Numbered from the stretch's first letter, positions 28,323-37,176 are shown. The stretch: 64,000 nucleotides of DNA from Thalassospiraceae bacterium LMO-SO8 (GCA_031655335.1 CP134226.1:2436001-2500000); one strand, 5' to 3'. The notes: generated by a model from the sequence alone, not told the origin. Numbers and translations are program-made.

Positions 28323-28703
28323 TCAGCTTCCGTGTTGCTTCAAATATGCAATGACGTCGGCGCGCTCATCTTCCTTACGCAGGCCCGGAAAGACCATCTT
28401 GGTTTTATTCACCACGTCTTTGGGTTTCTCCAGGAATTTGTCCAAGGTGGATTCGTCCCAGATTAGCCCGGACTCCGCCATTGCGCTGGAATACTTGAAA
28501 CCCTCGACGGCGCCCGCCTTGCGACCGACAACGCCGAAAAGGTTGGGGCCAACCTTGTTTTTGCCGTCTTTTTCGACGGTGTGGCAGGTCTTGCACTTTC
28601 GGAAAACCTTTTCTCCCTTGGCGCCATCGTCGGCATGGGCGACGTTCACGACAACGACTGCCGCCAAAAGGCCCGCAAAAACTCCACAGAGAGTGCTTTT
28701 CAT
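28323..28703 (-). CDS. Class I cytochrome c (c2/c550-like)
   Basis: The 126-residue precursor has a signal peptide (about 1-24), a CKTCH heme site, the KVGPNLFGVVGRKAG segment and a Met ligand (KMVFPGLR). This is a soluble mono-heme cytochrome of the c2/c550 group, a likely electron donor to NirS and to the CuA subunit of the NO reductase. ATG at 28703 is preceded by AGGAAGGA and starts the signal peptide. A Crp-Fnr palindrome lies about 136 bp upstream, so it is probably co-regulated with nir. Confidence 0.9.
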   Translation of the reverse strand: MKSTLCGVFAGLLAAVVVVNVAHADDGAKGEKVFRKCKTCHTVEKDGKNKVGPNLFGVVGRKAGAVEGFKYSSAMAESGLIWDESTLDKFLEKPKDVVNKTKMVFPGLRKEDERADVIAYLKQHGS

Positions 28704-28832
28704 GAAACTATTCCTTCCTGTTTTTTCAACCGTGCTGCCGCTCCTGGTCGTTCGAAGACGCGAAAAGACAAAGTCTTCCCCCTGCCGGAACCTGACGGCC
28801 TTATAACAATACGTCACCACCCATCGTCGGCA

Positions 28833-28846
28833 TTAACCATGGTTAA
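28833..28846. promoter_or_regulatory. Crp-Fnr-type box before the cytochrome c gene
   Basis: TTAACCATGGTTAA is a perfect 14-bp palindrome of the same form as the sites at 5655 and 17600. It is centred about 136 bp upstream of the cytochrome c start at 28703 on the minus strand. The longer distance implies a leader of about 95 nt. Confidence 0.65.
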
Positions 28847-29252
28847 GCGTGGCCCTCCGACGAACGGGCTCTTGTTCGTCGGGCTGGTTGGTGGGTGAAT
28901 GATAAGCGGGCTACGAACCAACGAATCACTGTCAAAACCCGGAGCTTCCTGTGCTTTGAATTGTTAAGCAGAAAAGAAGTGATGATTTTTGACTCTCCGA
29001 AAATGAAAGCAATCAGGCAGCAAATTGTGCCGATTGAATCTTGCTACTGAAATTAAAAAAATCTCCATATTTCAATATGCGTTGGTCATTTTTGTTTAGC
29101 AAAATCTCAAAGCCGTAGCGCTCAATGCGAACCCATGGAAAGAAATTCAAATCCACGTCCGACAAATTCTTGAAAGATCGGGGGTCGTTCGGAACTTGAC
29201 GCTCCACCAGCACAGGTGGCCAATGGCCGCCCTGTTTGTTTCTGTTGCCAGT
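28847..29252. other. AT-rich right end of the island with a short in-frame remnant
   Basis: Base composition shifts to clearly AT-rich from about 28,920. The only open frame, 29013-29213 on the minus strand (GTG start, no ribosome binding site, 66 residues, unknown), lies in the same frame as the MobC-like gene upstream, separated from it only by that gene's TGA and 13 sense codons. It may be the cut-off C-terminal part of that gene. No other gene is visible here. Confidence 0.45.
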
Positions 29253-29615
29253 TCAAAAATTCATTCGTGACCTGTCGAGTTTGTCCACATCAGAGAGCAG
29301 GATTCTTGTGAGTTTGATGACTTGGTTAATGTGGCTTCGGTCAATACGATCAGGTGCTCCGGCAATGTTTAACTCTGCCTGCTGAAGCGCCTTACGAAGG
29401 TTGGTCGTTTTCTCTCTCAGTTCTTTTCGTAGACGGGCTTCAGATAGATCAACGGGTGCTAAAACTCGCTCTGCCGATTCAACCATGGCAATTCGGGCGA
29501 AGCGACTTAGGAACATAATGTTCATTTGCCGCATCGCCGCGCGGATGGCGTCGTTCTGATCGGAAGAAACGCGGATCGATAAGATATGGTCTTTTATGTT
29601 CGACTTGCCTGTCAT
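29253..29615 (-). CDS. Small helical protein, possibly MobC/ribbon-helix-helix-like
   Basis: The 120-residue protein begins ATG with AAAGGAG 6 bases before it, so it is probably a real gene. Its N-terminal IRVSSDQNDAIRAAMRQMN part resembles the start of ribbon-helix-helix or MobC-type relaxosome proteins; the rest is helical and charged. The match is weak. It lies 117 bases from the right attachment repeat in AT-rich DNA unlike its neighbours, which fits a leftover mobilisation gene. A relaxase or integrase is not seen. The frame continues after its TGA into a second open stretch to 29013. Confidence 0.5.
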   Translation of the reverse strand: MTGKSNIKDHILSIRVSSDQNDAIRAAMRQMNIMFLSRFARIAMVESAERVLAPVDLSEARLRKELREKTTNLRKALQQAELNIAGAPDRIDRSHINQVIKLTRILLSDVDKLDRSRMNF

Positions 29616-29731
29616 CGTGCTCTCCTTTGCGCAAAGCGCATCGAAAACCGCCGTCCGGGCGGCGCGGGATGAAACGCAAGTTGAAAGCAGGTAGTTGGAA
29701 GGGTGGCGGAATTCCGACGTTTTTCGGGTAT

Positions 29732-29779
29732 CTCTTAATCAGCGGGTCGTAGGTTCGAATCCTACACAGCCCACCATTC
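29732..29779 (+). repeat. Right attachment repeat of the denitrification island (attR-like)
   Basis: This is an exact 48-bp copy of 5152-5199, that is, tRNA-Lys from anticodon loop to CCA end plus three bases. It lacks the 5' half of the tRNA, so it is a displaced 3' end and not a functional tRNA. It marks the right border of a 24.6-kb insertion. Confidence 0.9.
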
Positions 29780-29834
29780 TTCCCTTCCCCGAAATTCCAG
29801 ATTGATGCCGCGCCGGTGACGGCGCCCGGCGGGT

Positions 29835-30176
29835 TCAGCCTTGGACGGCGGCAAGGGCTTCTTGTTCGGTGTCCTTGAGGGTCAGAATTTGCAGAAATCC
29901 GGAAATGGCGATCACTTCGCGGATATGCGGGTTCATGCCGAACATGGCGAAGCCGACCCCGCCCTTGGAGCAGAACTTGCCGGCCATCAAGAGGACGCGA
30001 AGTCCGGCGCTGGAGATGTAGTCGACGCCTGTGAAGTCGACCAGGGCGGGGCTGGGCGCGGTATTCAGCTTGCCAATCAGAATCTCTTCGAAATCACGGG
30101 CGGTTTTGCTGTCGATGCGGCCTTTGGGGCGCACGATCAACACCCCTGATACGGTTTCCGACGTGGTGTCCAACAT
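29835..30176 (-). CDS. STAS-domain anti-sigma factor antagonist
   Basis: The 113-residue protein is a single STAS domain with the phosphorylation-site motif DYISSAGLRVLL. Such proteins bind an anti-sigma kinase when unphosphorylated and release its partner. ATG at 30176 follows a clear GAGGAGG; upstream in-frame Met codons lack one. It is divergent from the PP2C phosphatase/kinase fusion gene at 30338, its likely partner. Confidence 0.87.
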   Translation of the reverse strand: MLDTTSETVSGVLIVRPKGRIDSKTARDFEEILIGKLNTAPSPALVDFTGVDYISSAGLRVLLMAGKFCSKGGVGFAMFGMNPHIREVIAISGFLQILTLKDTEQEALAAVQG

Positions 30177-30337
30177 CCAGGTTTCCTCCTCGCTCCGCCC
30201 GGGGGCGTCCGCCCCTTCGCGGTATTTATGGCAAAGGGTCCGGGCAAAGTCCATGGCGCCGCGCCGCGCCGAGGTCGCGCGTCCCGTTCTGTCCGGGTAT
30301 AAGGGAATTCGGAGCGTTTCGTGTCGGAGGGGGATAA

Positions 30338-32749
30338 ATGCGTATTCGCACCAGATTTACGCTCTTCACCATTGTGCTGTTGATCGGGGCGACATTGTCG
30401 ACGGGCTTGATCAGCGGCTACGTCATGCGCGAGCGGGTACGCGCCCAGGCCCTTAATGAGGCCCGGGTCGTCGCCCAACTGCTGTCCCAGGCGGCGCGCA
30501 AGGCGATCGCCTTGCCGGAAGATCTCGAGGATACGATCGGCGACCTCATGATCGGCCATGCCAAGCTGACGGCGCGTTACGTGGCGGCGGCGGAAAAGGC
30601 GGGGTTCACCATCGACCGCATGATTTCCGAGCTCTACGACGTGACCACGTCGTCCCCGGTCAGCGAATTCTGGATCACCGACCCGGAAGGCAATGCCTAC
30701 ATCAACACGGAAGAAGAAGAGTTCCGTTTCTCCGGCGATCCGGACCGCAATCCCAATTCCTACATGTTCTGGCCGCTGATCACGGGTGACCGCACCCTGG
30801 TCGTCGGTAAACTGGGCGAGCGCGACGTCGGCGATGGGCGCTACAAGTACGCGGCGGCGGCCGGCATCGACAAGCCGCGCATCGTGCAGGTCGGGCTGAG
30901 CGCCCTCTATTTCGACGAGATTGCCCAGGCCGTCGGCCTGAAAAGCACCCTGGATGCGCTGATCGGGTCCAATCGGTTCACCGCCGTCTGGGCGTTCGAC
31001 CTACAGGGCGAGGTCATCACCGGCGCCGAGCAAGGGGCATCCGACGAGGACGGCAAGCGGGCGTTCCGCGATCCGAACGCGGGCGAACGGGCGCTTGCCA
31101 TGGCCTCCATCGCCAAAGGCGACGTGGTCACCGAAACCCTGGGTGAGGTCGTCAACGTCGCGGCGCCGATCCTCGGCCGTCTCGGCGATCCGGCCGGCAG
31201 CGCCGTGGTTCAATTCTCCCTGTCCCAGGTCAACGACGCCGTGCGTCAGAGCTGGATCGTCACCGCCGAGCTGACCGTGGCGATCGCCCTGATCGGCGTG
31301 CTTCTGGCATCTTTCGCCGGGCGCCAGATGTCGCGCCCGATCGAGGCCGTCAGCCGCGCGGTGCACGAGGTCGAACGCGCCCACGCCGGGGCGGTCGATC
31401 TCAGCGTCGTCATGGGGCGGACGGACGAGATCGGCACCCTGGCGCGCTCGATCACCGCTATGGCCAACCAGGTGTTCCAGCGCGAGGACGAGATGGAGGC
31501 GCTGGTGATGGCCCGGACCAGCGATCTGGCGGCCAAGAACGAAGCCTTGCAGCAGATGCACGAGCGCATCGCCGAGGAACTGAGGGTCGCCCAGTACCTG
31601 CAGGCTTCCATGCTGCCCGAGGAGTGGTCGCAGCAGCCTGACTTCGAAATTCAGGCAATGATGGAACCGGCGCGCGAGGTCGGCGGCGATTTCTACGACT
31701 ATTTCACCATCGATCACGAACGCATCGGCATCGTTATCGCCGACGTGTCGGGCAAGGGAGTTCCGGCGGCGATCTTCATGGCCATCGCGCGGACCACCAT
31801 CCAAGGCCTGGCCGCCACCGGCAACAGTCCGGGGCGCGTCATGCGTGACGCCAACGAGGTGTTGTGCGGGGTCAATCCGCTGAGCCTGTTCGTCACCGTG
31901 TTCTACGCGATGCTTAACCGGCGGACCGGGGAATGCACCTATGCCAATGCCGGGCATAATCCGCCCTACATGCTGCGGCGCGGCGGTGAGGTCTCGCCGC
32001 TGCCGACGACCAACGGGGTTGCGCTGGGCGTCATGGAGGGCCTGGACTATGCCGAGGCAAGCCTGACCCTGGGGCCCGGGGACTCTCTGTTTGCGTTCAC
32101 GGACGGGTTCACGGAAGCGTTCGATCCGAACGGCGAGGAATACGGCGAGGACCGCCTGGTTCAGTCGCTGACGCCGGAAGGGCCGGATGTCCGGCCATCG
32201 GCGCGCCACGTCACGGAACGGGCGACCAGCGCGGTCAAGAATTTCACGGGCGACGCGGAGCAATCCGACGACCTCACTTGCCTGACCCTTCATTTTGTCG
32301 GGTTCTCGGATGCCAGCGAACAGATGAACGATCAAAACCTCGTGGTGCTGGTGAAGAACGATCTGGACGAAATCGGCCGTCTTGCCGAACAGGTCGAAGC
32401 ATTCGGGGAGCTGATCGGTATGACGGCCAAGGAGGTTTTCGAGGTCAACATGTCGATGGACGAGATCATCACCAACATCATCTCCTACGGGTATGACGAC
32501 GGCGGCGAACATCAGATCCTGGTCGAGATCACGCGCGACCGGAAGACGCTGTCGATCCTGATCGAGGACGATGGCAAGGCGTTCAACCCGTTGGCCGATG
32601 CGCCCGAAGCCGATACGGAATCCAGTCTTGAGGATCGCCAGATCGGCGGTCTGGGCATCCATCTGGTGAAAACGGTGATGAGCGACGTAATCTACAGTTG
32701 GCGCAACGGCCGCAACCGATTGGTCATGAAGAAGGAACTGGGCGTCTAA
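30338..32749 (+). CDS. Membrane sensor with HAMP, SpoIIE-type PP2C phosphatase and RsbW-like kinase domains
   Basis: The 803-residue protein has a membrane helix (about 8-28), an extracytoplasmic sensor region (about 30-300), a second helix (about 303-325), HAMP (about 325-380) and a coiled coil. A SpoIIE/RsbU-type phosphatase domain follows (about 415-650; GGDFYDYF, IADVSGKGVPAA, FAFTDGFTEAF). A C-terminal GHKL ATPase of the RsbW type (about 665-803) has N-box-like VNMSMDEIITNIISY and GGLGIHL. One chain thus holds both the antagonist phosphatase and the antagonist kinase activity of a partner switch. It converges with the second STAS gene. Confidence 0.88.
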   Translation: MRIRTRFTLFTIVLLIGATLSTGLISGYVMRERVRAQALNEARVVAQLLSQAARKAIALPEDLEDTIGDLMIGHAKLTARYVAAAEKAGFTIDRMISELYDVTTSSPVSEFWITDPEGNAYINTEEEEFRFSGDPDRNPNSYMFWPLITGDRTLVVGKLGERDVGDGRYKYAAAAGIDKPRIVQVGLSALYFDEIAQAVGLKSTLDALIGSNRFTAVWAFDLQGEVITGAEQGASDEDGKRAFRDPNAGERALAMASIAKGDVVTETLGEVVNVAAPILGRLGDPAGSAVVQFSLSQVNDAVRQSWIVTAELTVAIALIGVLLASFAGRQMSRPIEAVSRAVHEVERAHAGAVDLSVVMGRTDEIGTLARSITAMANQVFQREDEMEALVMARTSDLAAKNEALQQMHERIAEELRVAQYLQASMLPEEWSQQPDFEIQAMMEPAREVGGDFYDYFTIDHERIGIVIADVSGKGVPAAIFMAIARTTIQGLAATGNSPGRVMRDANEVLCGVNPLSLFVTVFYAMLNRRTGECTYANAGHNPPYMLRRGGEVSPLPTTNGVALGVMEGLDYAEASLTLGPGDSLFAFTDGFTEAFDPNGEEYGEDRLVQSLTPEGPDVRPSARHVTERATSAVKNFTGDAEQSDDLTCLTLHFVGFSDASEQMNDQNLVVLVKNDLDEIGRLAEQVEAFGELIGMTAKEVFEVNMSMDEIITNIISYGYDDGGEHQILVEITRDRKTLSILIEDDGKAFNPLADAPEADTESSLEDRQIGGLGIHLVKTVMSDVIYSWRNGRNRLVMKKELGV

Positions 32750-33108
32750 TCCGGGGGATGGCTTCGTGCCTCTTGGCGCACCGCGGCGAAGGCCGCCGGC
32801 AGGTTGTCGTGGACATGCAGGATCGCGGTGAACCCGGCCATGCGCAGGACGTTGGCGATATTTGCCGTGGGCGCCGAGACGGCGAACGCGTTTCCCTTGG
32901 CGGCGGCGTTCTTGGCCGCGAACAGCAGGGCGCGTAGCGCCATGGACGAAATGTAGGTCGTCTCGCCCAGGTCGATGATCATCGAATTTCCCGACGCCAG
33001 GGCGTCGTTCACGGCGGCCTCCAACTTCGGCGCGGCGGCCGTGTCGAGCCGGCCCTTCGGTTCCAGGACAATGAGACCCCGTTCCGGCGTGCTGGTGAAA
33101 ACGATCAT
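32746..33108 (-). CDS. Second STAS-domain anti-sigma factor antagonist
   Basis: The 120-residue STAS protein has the motif ETTYISSMALRALLF around the expected phosphorylated Ser. The start overlaps the stop of the upstream unknown gene (ATGA), so translation is coupled to it. Its 3' end overlaps the phosphatase/kinase fusion gene tail by 4 bases. It is the second candidate substrate of that protein. Confidence 0.85.
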   Translation of the reverse strand: MIVFTSTPERGLIVLEPKGRLDTAAAPKLEAAVNDALASGNSMIIDLGETTYISSMALRALLFAAKNAAAKGNAFAVSAPTANIANVLRMAGFTAILHVHDNLPAAFAAVRQEARSHPPD

Positions 33109-34304
33109 GCGTGTTTGTCTACCGTGTTCGCCGGCGGCGCGAGGGCCAGTCGGGTCAACGTCTGTTCCAGGCGCTTGAGCACCTTGACGACATCGCCGGC
33201 AGACCGGCCCTGCGCGGCCTGCTGTAGGTCCTTGAACAAAATCTTGGAACGCTCGCGGATCGTCCTGTCCGCGGCGGCGTGCACACGGCCGTTGGTCATG
33301 GGATCGGCAAGTTGGCAAAACTCGTGGATGCGCTCGATCTTGGTCAGATTGATCTCGGCCGTTTCATAGACCAGTTCACCCGAAGCCGCCTGATCCGACA
33401 GGTCGCGGAACATCATCACCATCAGCTTTCCCATGGCGACCACGAAGCGGGTGATGGATTCACGTCCCCGACTTTCCAGGAATCCGTCGTGCGGCCCTTC
33501 CATGTCGCGCTCGTGATGTTCCAGCACGCGGGCCATCACGGCGATCAGGTCGTCGATCGCGGTCAACACGATGCCTAGGTCAAAGCGGTTCAGATTGTCG
33601 GGCCGCTGTAAAAAGCGGTCGACGGCATCGGAGGCGCTGTCCATGATCAGGCGGGCGGTCACCTTCTCGTTCTTCTCAAGGACGTCGGCGACCGTATGAA
33701 TGCCGAGGTCCTGCAAGGCCCAGTACAGCACGTCCATGCGCAGGAGATCGGCCGACAGGCCGCGCAGGTCGGGCGGATCGGGCGAGGTCAGGATATCGTT
33801 GATCTGCCCCTGATAAAGACGAACCAGGTTGCTTAGGCGACGTTCCAGATCTGCCCGCCATTTCAGCGGCGCGCCGTGGCCGGTCAGGTCCTTGCAGCGC
33901 GTGGCCAGAAGTTGAAACAGCTTGGCCGCGACCGGGGAGTGGCTGCGGATCGACAGGTCAAGGGCCATCGCCCGGTCGGCGGTGACTTCGGGGACCGGCA
34001 GGGTTTCCTCGATCGCGCGGTTAAGACGCGGAATGAAATCGGCGCCGAACGCGCTGAACAGGCCGTCGGCGCAAGTCTGCGCATCGATCCAGGTGCGGTC
34101 TTTGTGCCCAAACGGGGCCGCCTTGACGAGGATCGCGATGCAGTCTTCGGTCTGGCGGTACAGGTCCTCGAACGCCTTTGGGTCGTATTTTTCCCGGCAG
34201 TCCTTGGCATTGTCTGCGGGCAGCACCCGGTCAAAGGCATTGCGGAGCGCGTGCAGCCGGCGCGTGACCTCACGCGGGTCCAAGGCGTCGAAATCTGCCT
34301 CCAT
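33105..34304 (-). CDS. Unknown helical cytoplasmic protein linked to a STAS protein
   Basis: The 399-residue protein has no signal peptide or membrane helix and appears mostly alpha-helical, rich in Leu, Asp and Arg. I recognise no domain. It has a good ribosome binding site (GGAGGGG before ATG) and is translationally coupled to the STAS gene behind it. A role as effector or adaptor of the partner-switch module is suggested by this coupling only. Confidence 0.7.
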   Translation of the reverse strand: MEADFDALDPREVTRRLHALRNAFDRVLPADNAKDCREKYDPKAFEDLYRQTEDCIAILVKAAPFGHKDRTWIDAQTCADGLFSAFGADFIPRLNRAIEETLPVPEVTADRAMALDLSIRSHSPVAAKLFQLLATRCKDLTGHGAPLKWRADLERRLSNLVRLYQGQINDILTSPDPPDLRGLSADLLRMDVLYWALQDLGIHTVADVLEKNEKVTARLIMDSASDAVDRFLQRPDNLNRFDLGIVLTAIDDLIAVMARVLEHHERDMEGPHDGFLESRGRESITRFVVAMGKLMVMMFRDLSDQAASGELVYETAEINLTKIERIHEFCQLADPMTNGRVHAAADRTIRERSKILFKDLQQAAQGRSAGDVVKVLKRLEQTLTRLALAPPANTVDKHA

Positions 34305-34552
34305 GGGTTCCCCTCCGGGCCGGCGATGCGGCCATTCCCCTGCTTGTCCGGTCCTCGTGGCCGGGAAGACCGGATCAGCATCGCATCATATACGACAAAC
34401 GAAGGGGATTCACAGTGTTCAGACCCTCGTGTGTCGCGCGGTTCGAGGCTCACAACACCTTGAATTTTTGCTGCGGCGCGGTTCTGGGAAACCTCCTGAT
34501 CAGCGGGCTATCGCTTCGAATCCGACGCAACCCGCCATTCCTCCAGATACGC
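34305..34552. other. Intergenic region holding the tRNA relic
   Basis: This 248-bp stretch lies between the start of the unknown helical protein gene (minus) and the end of the enoyl-CoA hydratase gene (minus). It contains the decayed tRNA-Lys fragment at 34493-34545 and otherwise nothing I can assign. Confidence 0.5.
34493..34545 (+). repeat. Decayed third copy of the tRNA-Lys 3' end
   Basis: Aligned without gaps to 5152-5204, 41 of 53 positions agree, including ATCAGCGGG, TTCGAATCC and CCATTCCTCC. It is in the same orientation as the two exact copies, and like the right copy its similarity begins near the anticodon loop. This looks like an old attachment-site remnant. It brackets 29.8-34.5 kb as a possible older insertion. 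Confidence 0.65.
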
Positions 34553-35296
34553 TTATTTTTTCCCGGCCGCCTTCAGGGCCTGTTCGCGGTAGGCCTGGAT
34601 GCGGGCTTTCAGCCCGGGGACCGAGGCCGTGCGTGCGATGTCGGCCATGTCGCCGTCGCGGGTGTCGGTCGCCGTCACGCGGAACAGATCGGCCGTCGCC
34701 TGGGGGCTGAGAATCTGGGCCGCGGCGCCGGCATCGGCGGCAGCCTGGGGCCAGTCCGCCGCGTCGATCATATCCGTGGCGAAGCCGAGCCGCAGCGCCT
34801 CGGCCGCATCGAAGGTCAGGCCGGAATTCTGGATGTGGCGGGCCGCGTCCTCGCCGACACGGACCTTGAGCCGCCGGGTGCCGAGCACGATGCCGAAGCC
34901 GAGCCCGGGCATGCGGAATGACGTGCCGGGTGCCGCGATGCGCCGGCTACAGGCGCAGAACAGGTCGGCGCCCGCGCCGAACACCCGGCCATGGGCGAGC
35001 GCCAGCGTGGGGAACGGCGCGTGATAGACGGCCTGTAGCAGGGTTTCGATGCGGATCAGGCGATGAACCAGGTCGCCGTCCGTGACGCTGTCCAGGTCCG
35101 ACAGGTCGAACCCGGAACAGAAGCTTTTGCCCTCGCCGCGCAGGACGATCAGCCGGGTGCCGTCGGTCGCGGCGGCCGTGACGGCGACGAGCAGGTCTTC
35201 GACCAGATCGGGGCCCAGGGCGTTCGCCTTGTCGGTCCGGTTCAGGGTGATTTCGGTGGCGCCGTCCTGTTTCGCGATGATGAGGTTCTGGGTCAT
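34553..35296 (-). CDS. Enoyl-CoA hydratase/isomerase family protein
   Basis: The 247-residue protein has the crotonase fold, with the CoA-binding segment GKSFCSGFDLSDL and the oxyanion-hole segment AHGRVFGAGADLFCACS. The Glu pair typical of true enoyl-CoA hydratases is not evident at the usual place, so substrate and reaction are uncertain. ATG at 35296 is preceded by AAGGACG. No fatty-acid or aromatic degradation gene is adjacent. Confidence 0.82.
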   Translation of the reverse strand: MTQNLIIAKQDGATEITLNRTDKANALGPDLVEDLLVAVTAAATDGTRLIVLRGEGKSFCSGFDLSDLDSVTDGDLVHRLIRIETLLQAVYHAPFPTLALAHGRVFGAGADLFCACSRRIAAPGTSFRMPGLGFGIVLGTRRLKVRVGEDAARHIQNSGLTFDAAEALRLGFATDMIDAADWPQAAADAGAAAQILSPQATADLFRVTATDTRDGDMADIARTASVPGLKARIQAYREQALKAAGKK

Positions 35297-35485
35297 GTCG
35301 TCGTCCTTGTGGTTCCGAAAGGCAGGGCGATCAGTTCGCAGATTTGCCGCATCCGGTCCACCCTTTCCTTGAGGGGCCGCGGGGCCAGCGCCCTGGTCCG
35401 GGTTGAAATCCGGCCGTGCAATCCCCATCTTAATTCATAAGGTCACAGGCTGCGCCCGTCGGCGCCGGCCAGTGACCGCTGTATC

Positions 35486-36511
35486 ATGGCTGATATTTCC
35501 TCCGACATATTCCCCAACACCGCCCGGCGGCATCAGGTTCCGGCCGTGCCCCCGGTGACGACGACGGAGGCCGGAAACCTCCGCCGCGTCGGTGTCGAGA
35601 TCGAGTTCGCCGGTCTGGACGTGCCCGCCGCCGCGAATCTGGTTCAGGCGCATTTCGGCGGCGACATATCCCGGGAAGACCCCCATCGCCTGATCGTCGG
35701 GAAAACCGAATTCGGCGATTTCGTCATCGAACTGGATGCCCAGGCCGTTCACAAGGGCGCCGACGGCAAGGAAGGGGAGGACAAAGCGCTTCTGTCCGAG
35801 GAACTGGACGCCGCCGCCCGCGAGGCGTTGGGCAAGGCGGTGACCGGAATCGTCCCGGTCGAGATTGTCACGCCGCCCATGCCCTGGTCCGATCTGGGCC
35901 GTCTTGGAGGCGTGACGGATGCCCTGCGCCGCGCCGGTGCCAAGGGCACGGACGACAGTGTGCTGTATGCCTTCGGCCTGCACCTGAACCCGGAACTTCC
36001 GGCGACGGATGCCGGCACGATCCTGCGTCACCTCAAGGCCTATGTGATTTTGGCCGACTGGTTGCGCGAACAGGTTGCAATCGACCTGACGCGTCGCCTG
36101 ATGCCGCATGCGGACCCGTTCCCCAAGGACTATGTCCTGTTGCTGCTGGACCCGGAATATGCCCCGGACCTGGACAGGCTGATCGCCGACTATCTGGACC
36201 ACAATCCCACGCGAAACCGCGAACTGGACATGCTGCCTCTGTTCCGTCACCTGGACGAGGCGGCGGTCACGGCGCGGCTGGACAACGACCTGATCAAGGC
36301 GCGCCCCACGTTTCATTATCGGCTTCCCGATTGCGCCCTGGGCGATCCGTCCTGGTCGCCCGTCGCCGAATGGAACCGCTGGGTCCGGGTCGAGGAACTG
36401 GCCGCCGATCCGGAGCGTTTGGCGCGGTTGGGCGCGGCCCTTTACGATAACCTTCGGCGTCCTGCCGCCGAACGTTGGTTGGACGAACTGCAAGACTGGC
36501 TTCAGGGATGA
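35486..36511 (+). CDS. Putative amidoligase (ATP-grasp/COOH-NH2 ligase-like)
   Basis: The 341-residue protein shows amidoligase-type motifs: GVEIEFAGLD (about 36-45), FVIELDAQ, VEIVTPPMPW and a later GLHLNPELP. This family is thought to join a carboxyl to an amine, forming glutamyl-type or peptide amide bonds, in unusual peptide or cell-wall modification. The gene overlaps by 4 bases (ATGA) a class I glutamine amidotransferase/hydrolase gene, a pairing described for this family. Substrate unknown. Confidence 0.8.
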   Translation: MADISSDIFPNTARRHQVPAVPPVTTTEAGNLRRVGVEIEFAGLDVPAAANLVQAHFGGDISREDPHRLIVGKTEFGDFVIELDAQAVHKGADGKEGEDKALLSEELDAAAREALGKAVTGIVPVEIVTPPMPWSDLGRLGGVTDALRRAGAKGTDDSVLYAFGLHLNPELPATDAGTILRHLKAYVILADWLREQVAIDLTRRLMPHADPFPKDYVLLLLDPEYAPDLDRLIADYLDHNPTRNRELDMLPLFRHLDEAAVTARLDNDLIKARPTFHYRLPDCALGDPSWSPVAEWNRWVRVEELAADPERLARLGAALYDNLRRPAAERWLDELQDWLQG

Positions 36512-37176
36512 CGGCCCGGCCCCGCATCGGCGTCACGGTCTCCGACCGCGGCGCCACGCTGACTTGGCTTGCCCAGTGGCTGGCGGTCCGGCGCGCCGGG
36601 GGGTGGCCCGTACGCCTGTCGGCGGGTGGCCGGACGGATACGGCCGGTCTTGACGGCATGGTGATCGGCGGTGGCGACGACATCGGGGCGGAGATGTACG
36701 GCGGCGAGGTGAAACTCGACCTGCGGATCGATCCGGACCGCGACCGGATGGAGCGGCAGGCACTGGACTGGGCGCTGCATGCGGATGTGCCGGTTCTGGG
36801 CGTGTGCCGGGGGGCTCAGATGATCAACATCCATCTGGGCGGCACGCTGCACCAGGATGTGTATGCCGCCTACGGGGGCCTTCCGCGTCTGCGCACGCCC
36901 TTGGCGCGAAAGCGCATCACCCTGGCGCCGGACAGCCGCCTGGCGCGGTTGATGGGCGAAGGGCGGGTCGCCGTCAACAGCCTGCACCATCAGGCGGTCA
37001 ACCGTCTCGGCAGGGGGCTTCGGGTGTCGGCGCGGGATGCGCACCGGGTCGTGCAGGCGCTTGAACATCCGACGGCGGGCTTCCTGATGGGCGTGCAGTG
37101 GCATCCGGAATTCCTGGTATTCCGCCGCCGTCATCAGGCGTTGTACCGTGGGTTGGTCCACGCCGCAGGGAAATAA
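36508..37176 (+). CDS. Class I glutamine amidotransferase-like gamma-glutamyl hydrolase (PuuD type)
   Basis: The 222-residue protein has the nucleophile elbow GVCRGAQMINIHLGG with catalytic Cys and the downstream His-x-Glu in GVQWHPEF. This matches the peptidase C26 group that cleaves gamma-glutamyl bonds (PuuD, gamma-Glu-GABA hydrolase). Directly coupled to the amidoligase gene, it may trim or recycle the product of that enzyme. Confidence 0.85.
   Translation: MTARPRIGVTVSDRGATLTWLAQWLAVRRAGGWPVRLSAGGRTDTAGLDGMVIGGGDDIGAEMYGGEVKLDLRIDPDRDRMERQALDWALHADVPVLGVCRGAQMINIHLGGTLHQDVYAAYGGLPRLRTPLARKRITLAPDSRLARLMGEGRVAVNSLHHQAVNRLGRGLRVSARDAHRVVQALEHPTAGFLMGVQWHPEFLVFRRRHQALYRGLVHAAGK

Noticed and set aside
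34421-34460. Second tRNA-like fragment (GGTTCGAGG...) just before the decayed att copy
   Set aside because: Only the T-loop-like heptamer and scattered bases match; not distinguishable from chance.
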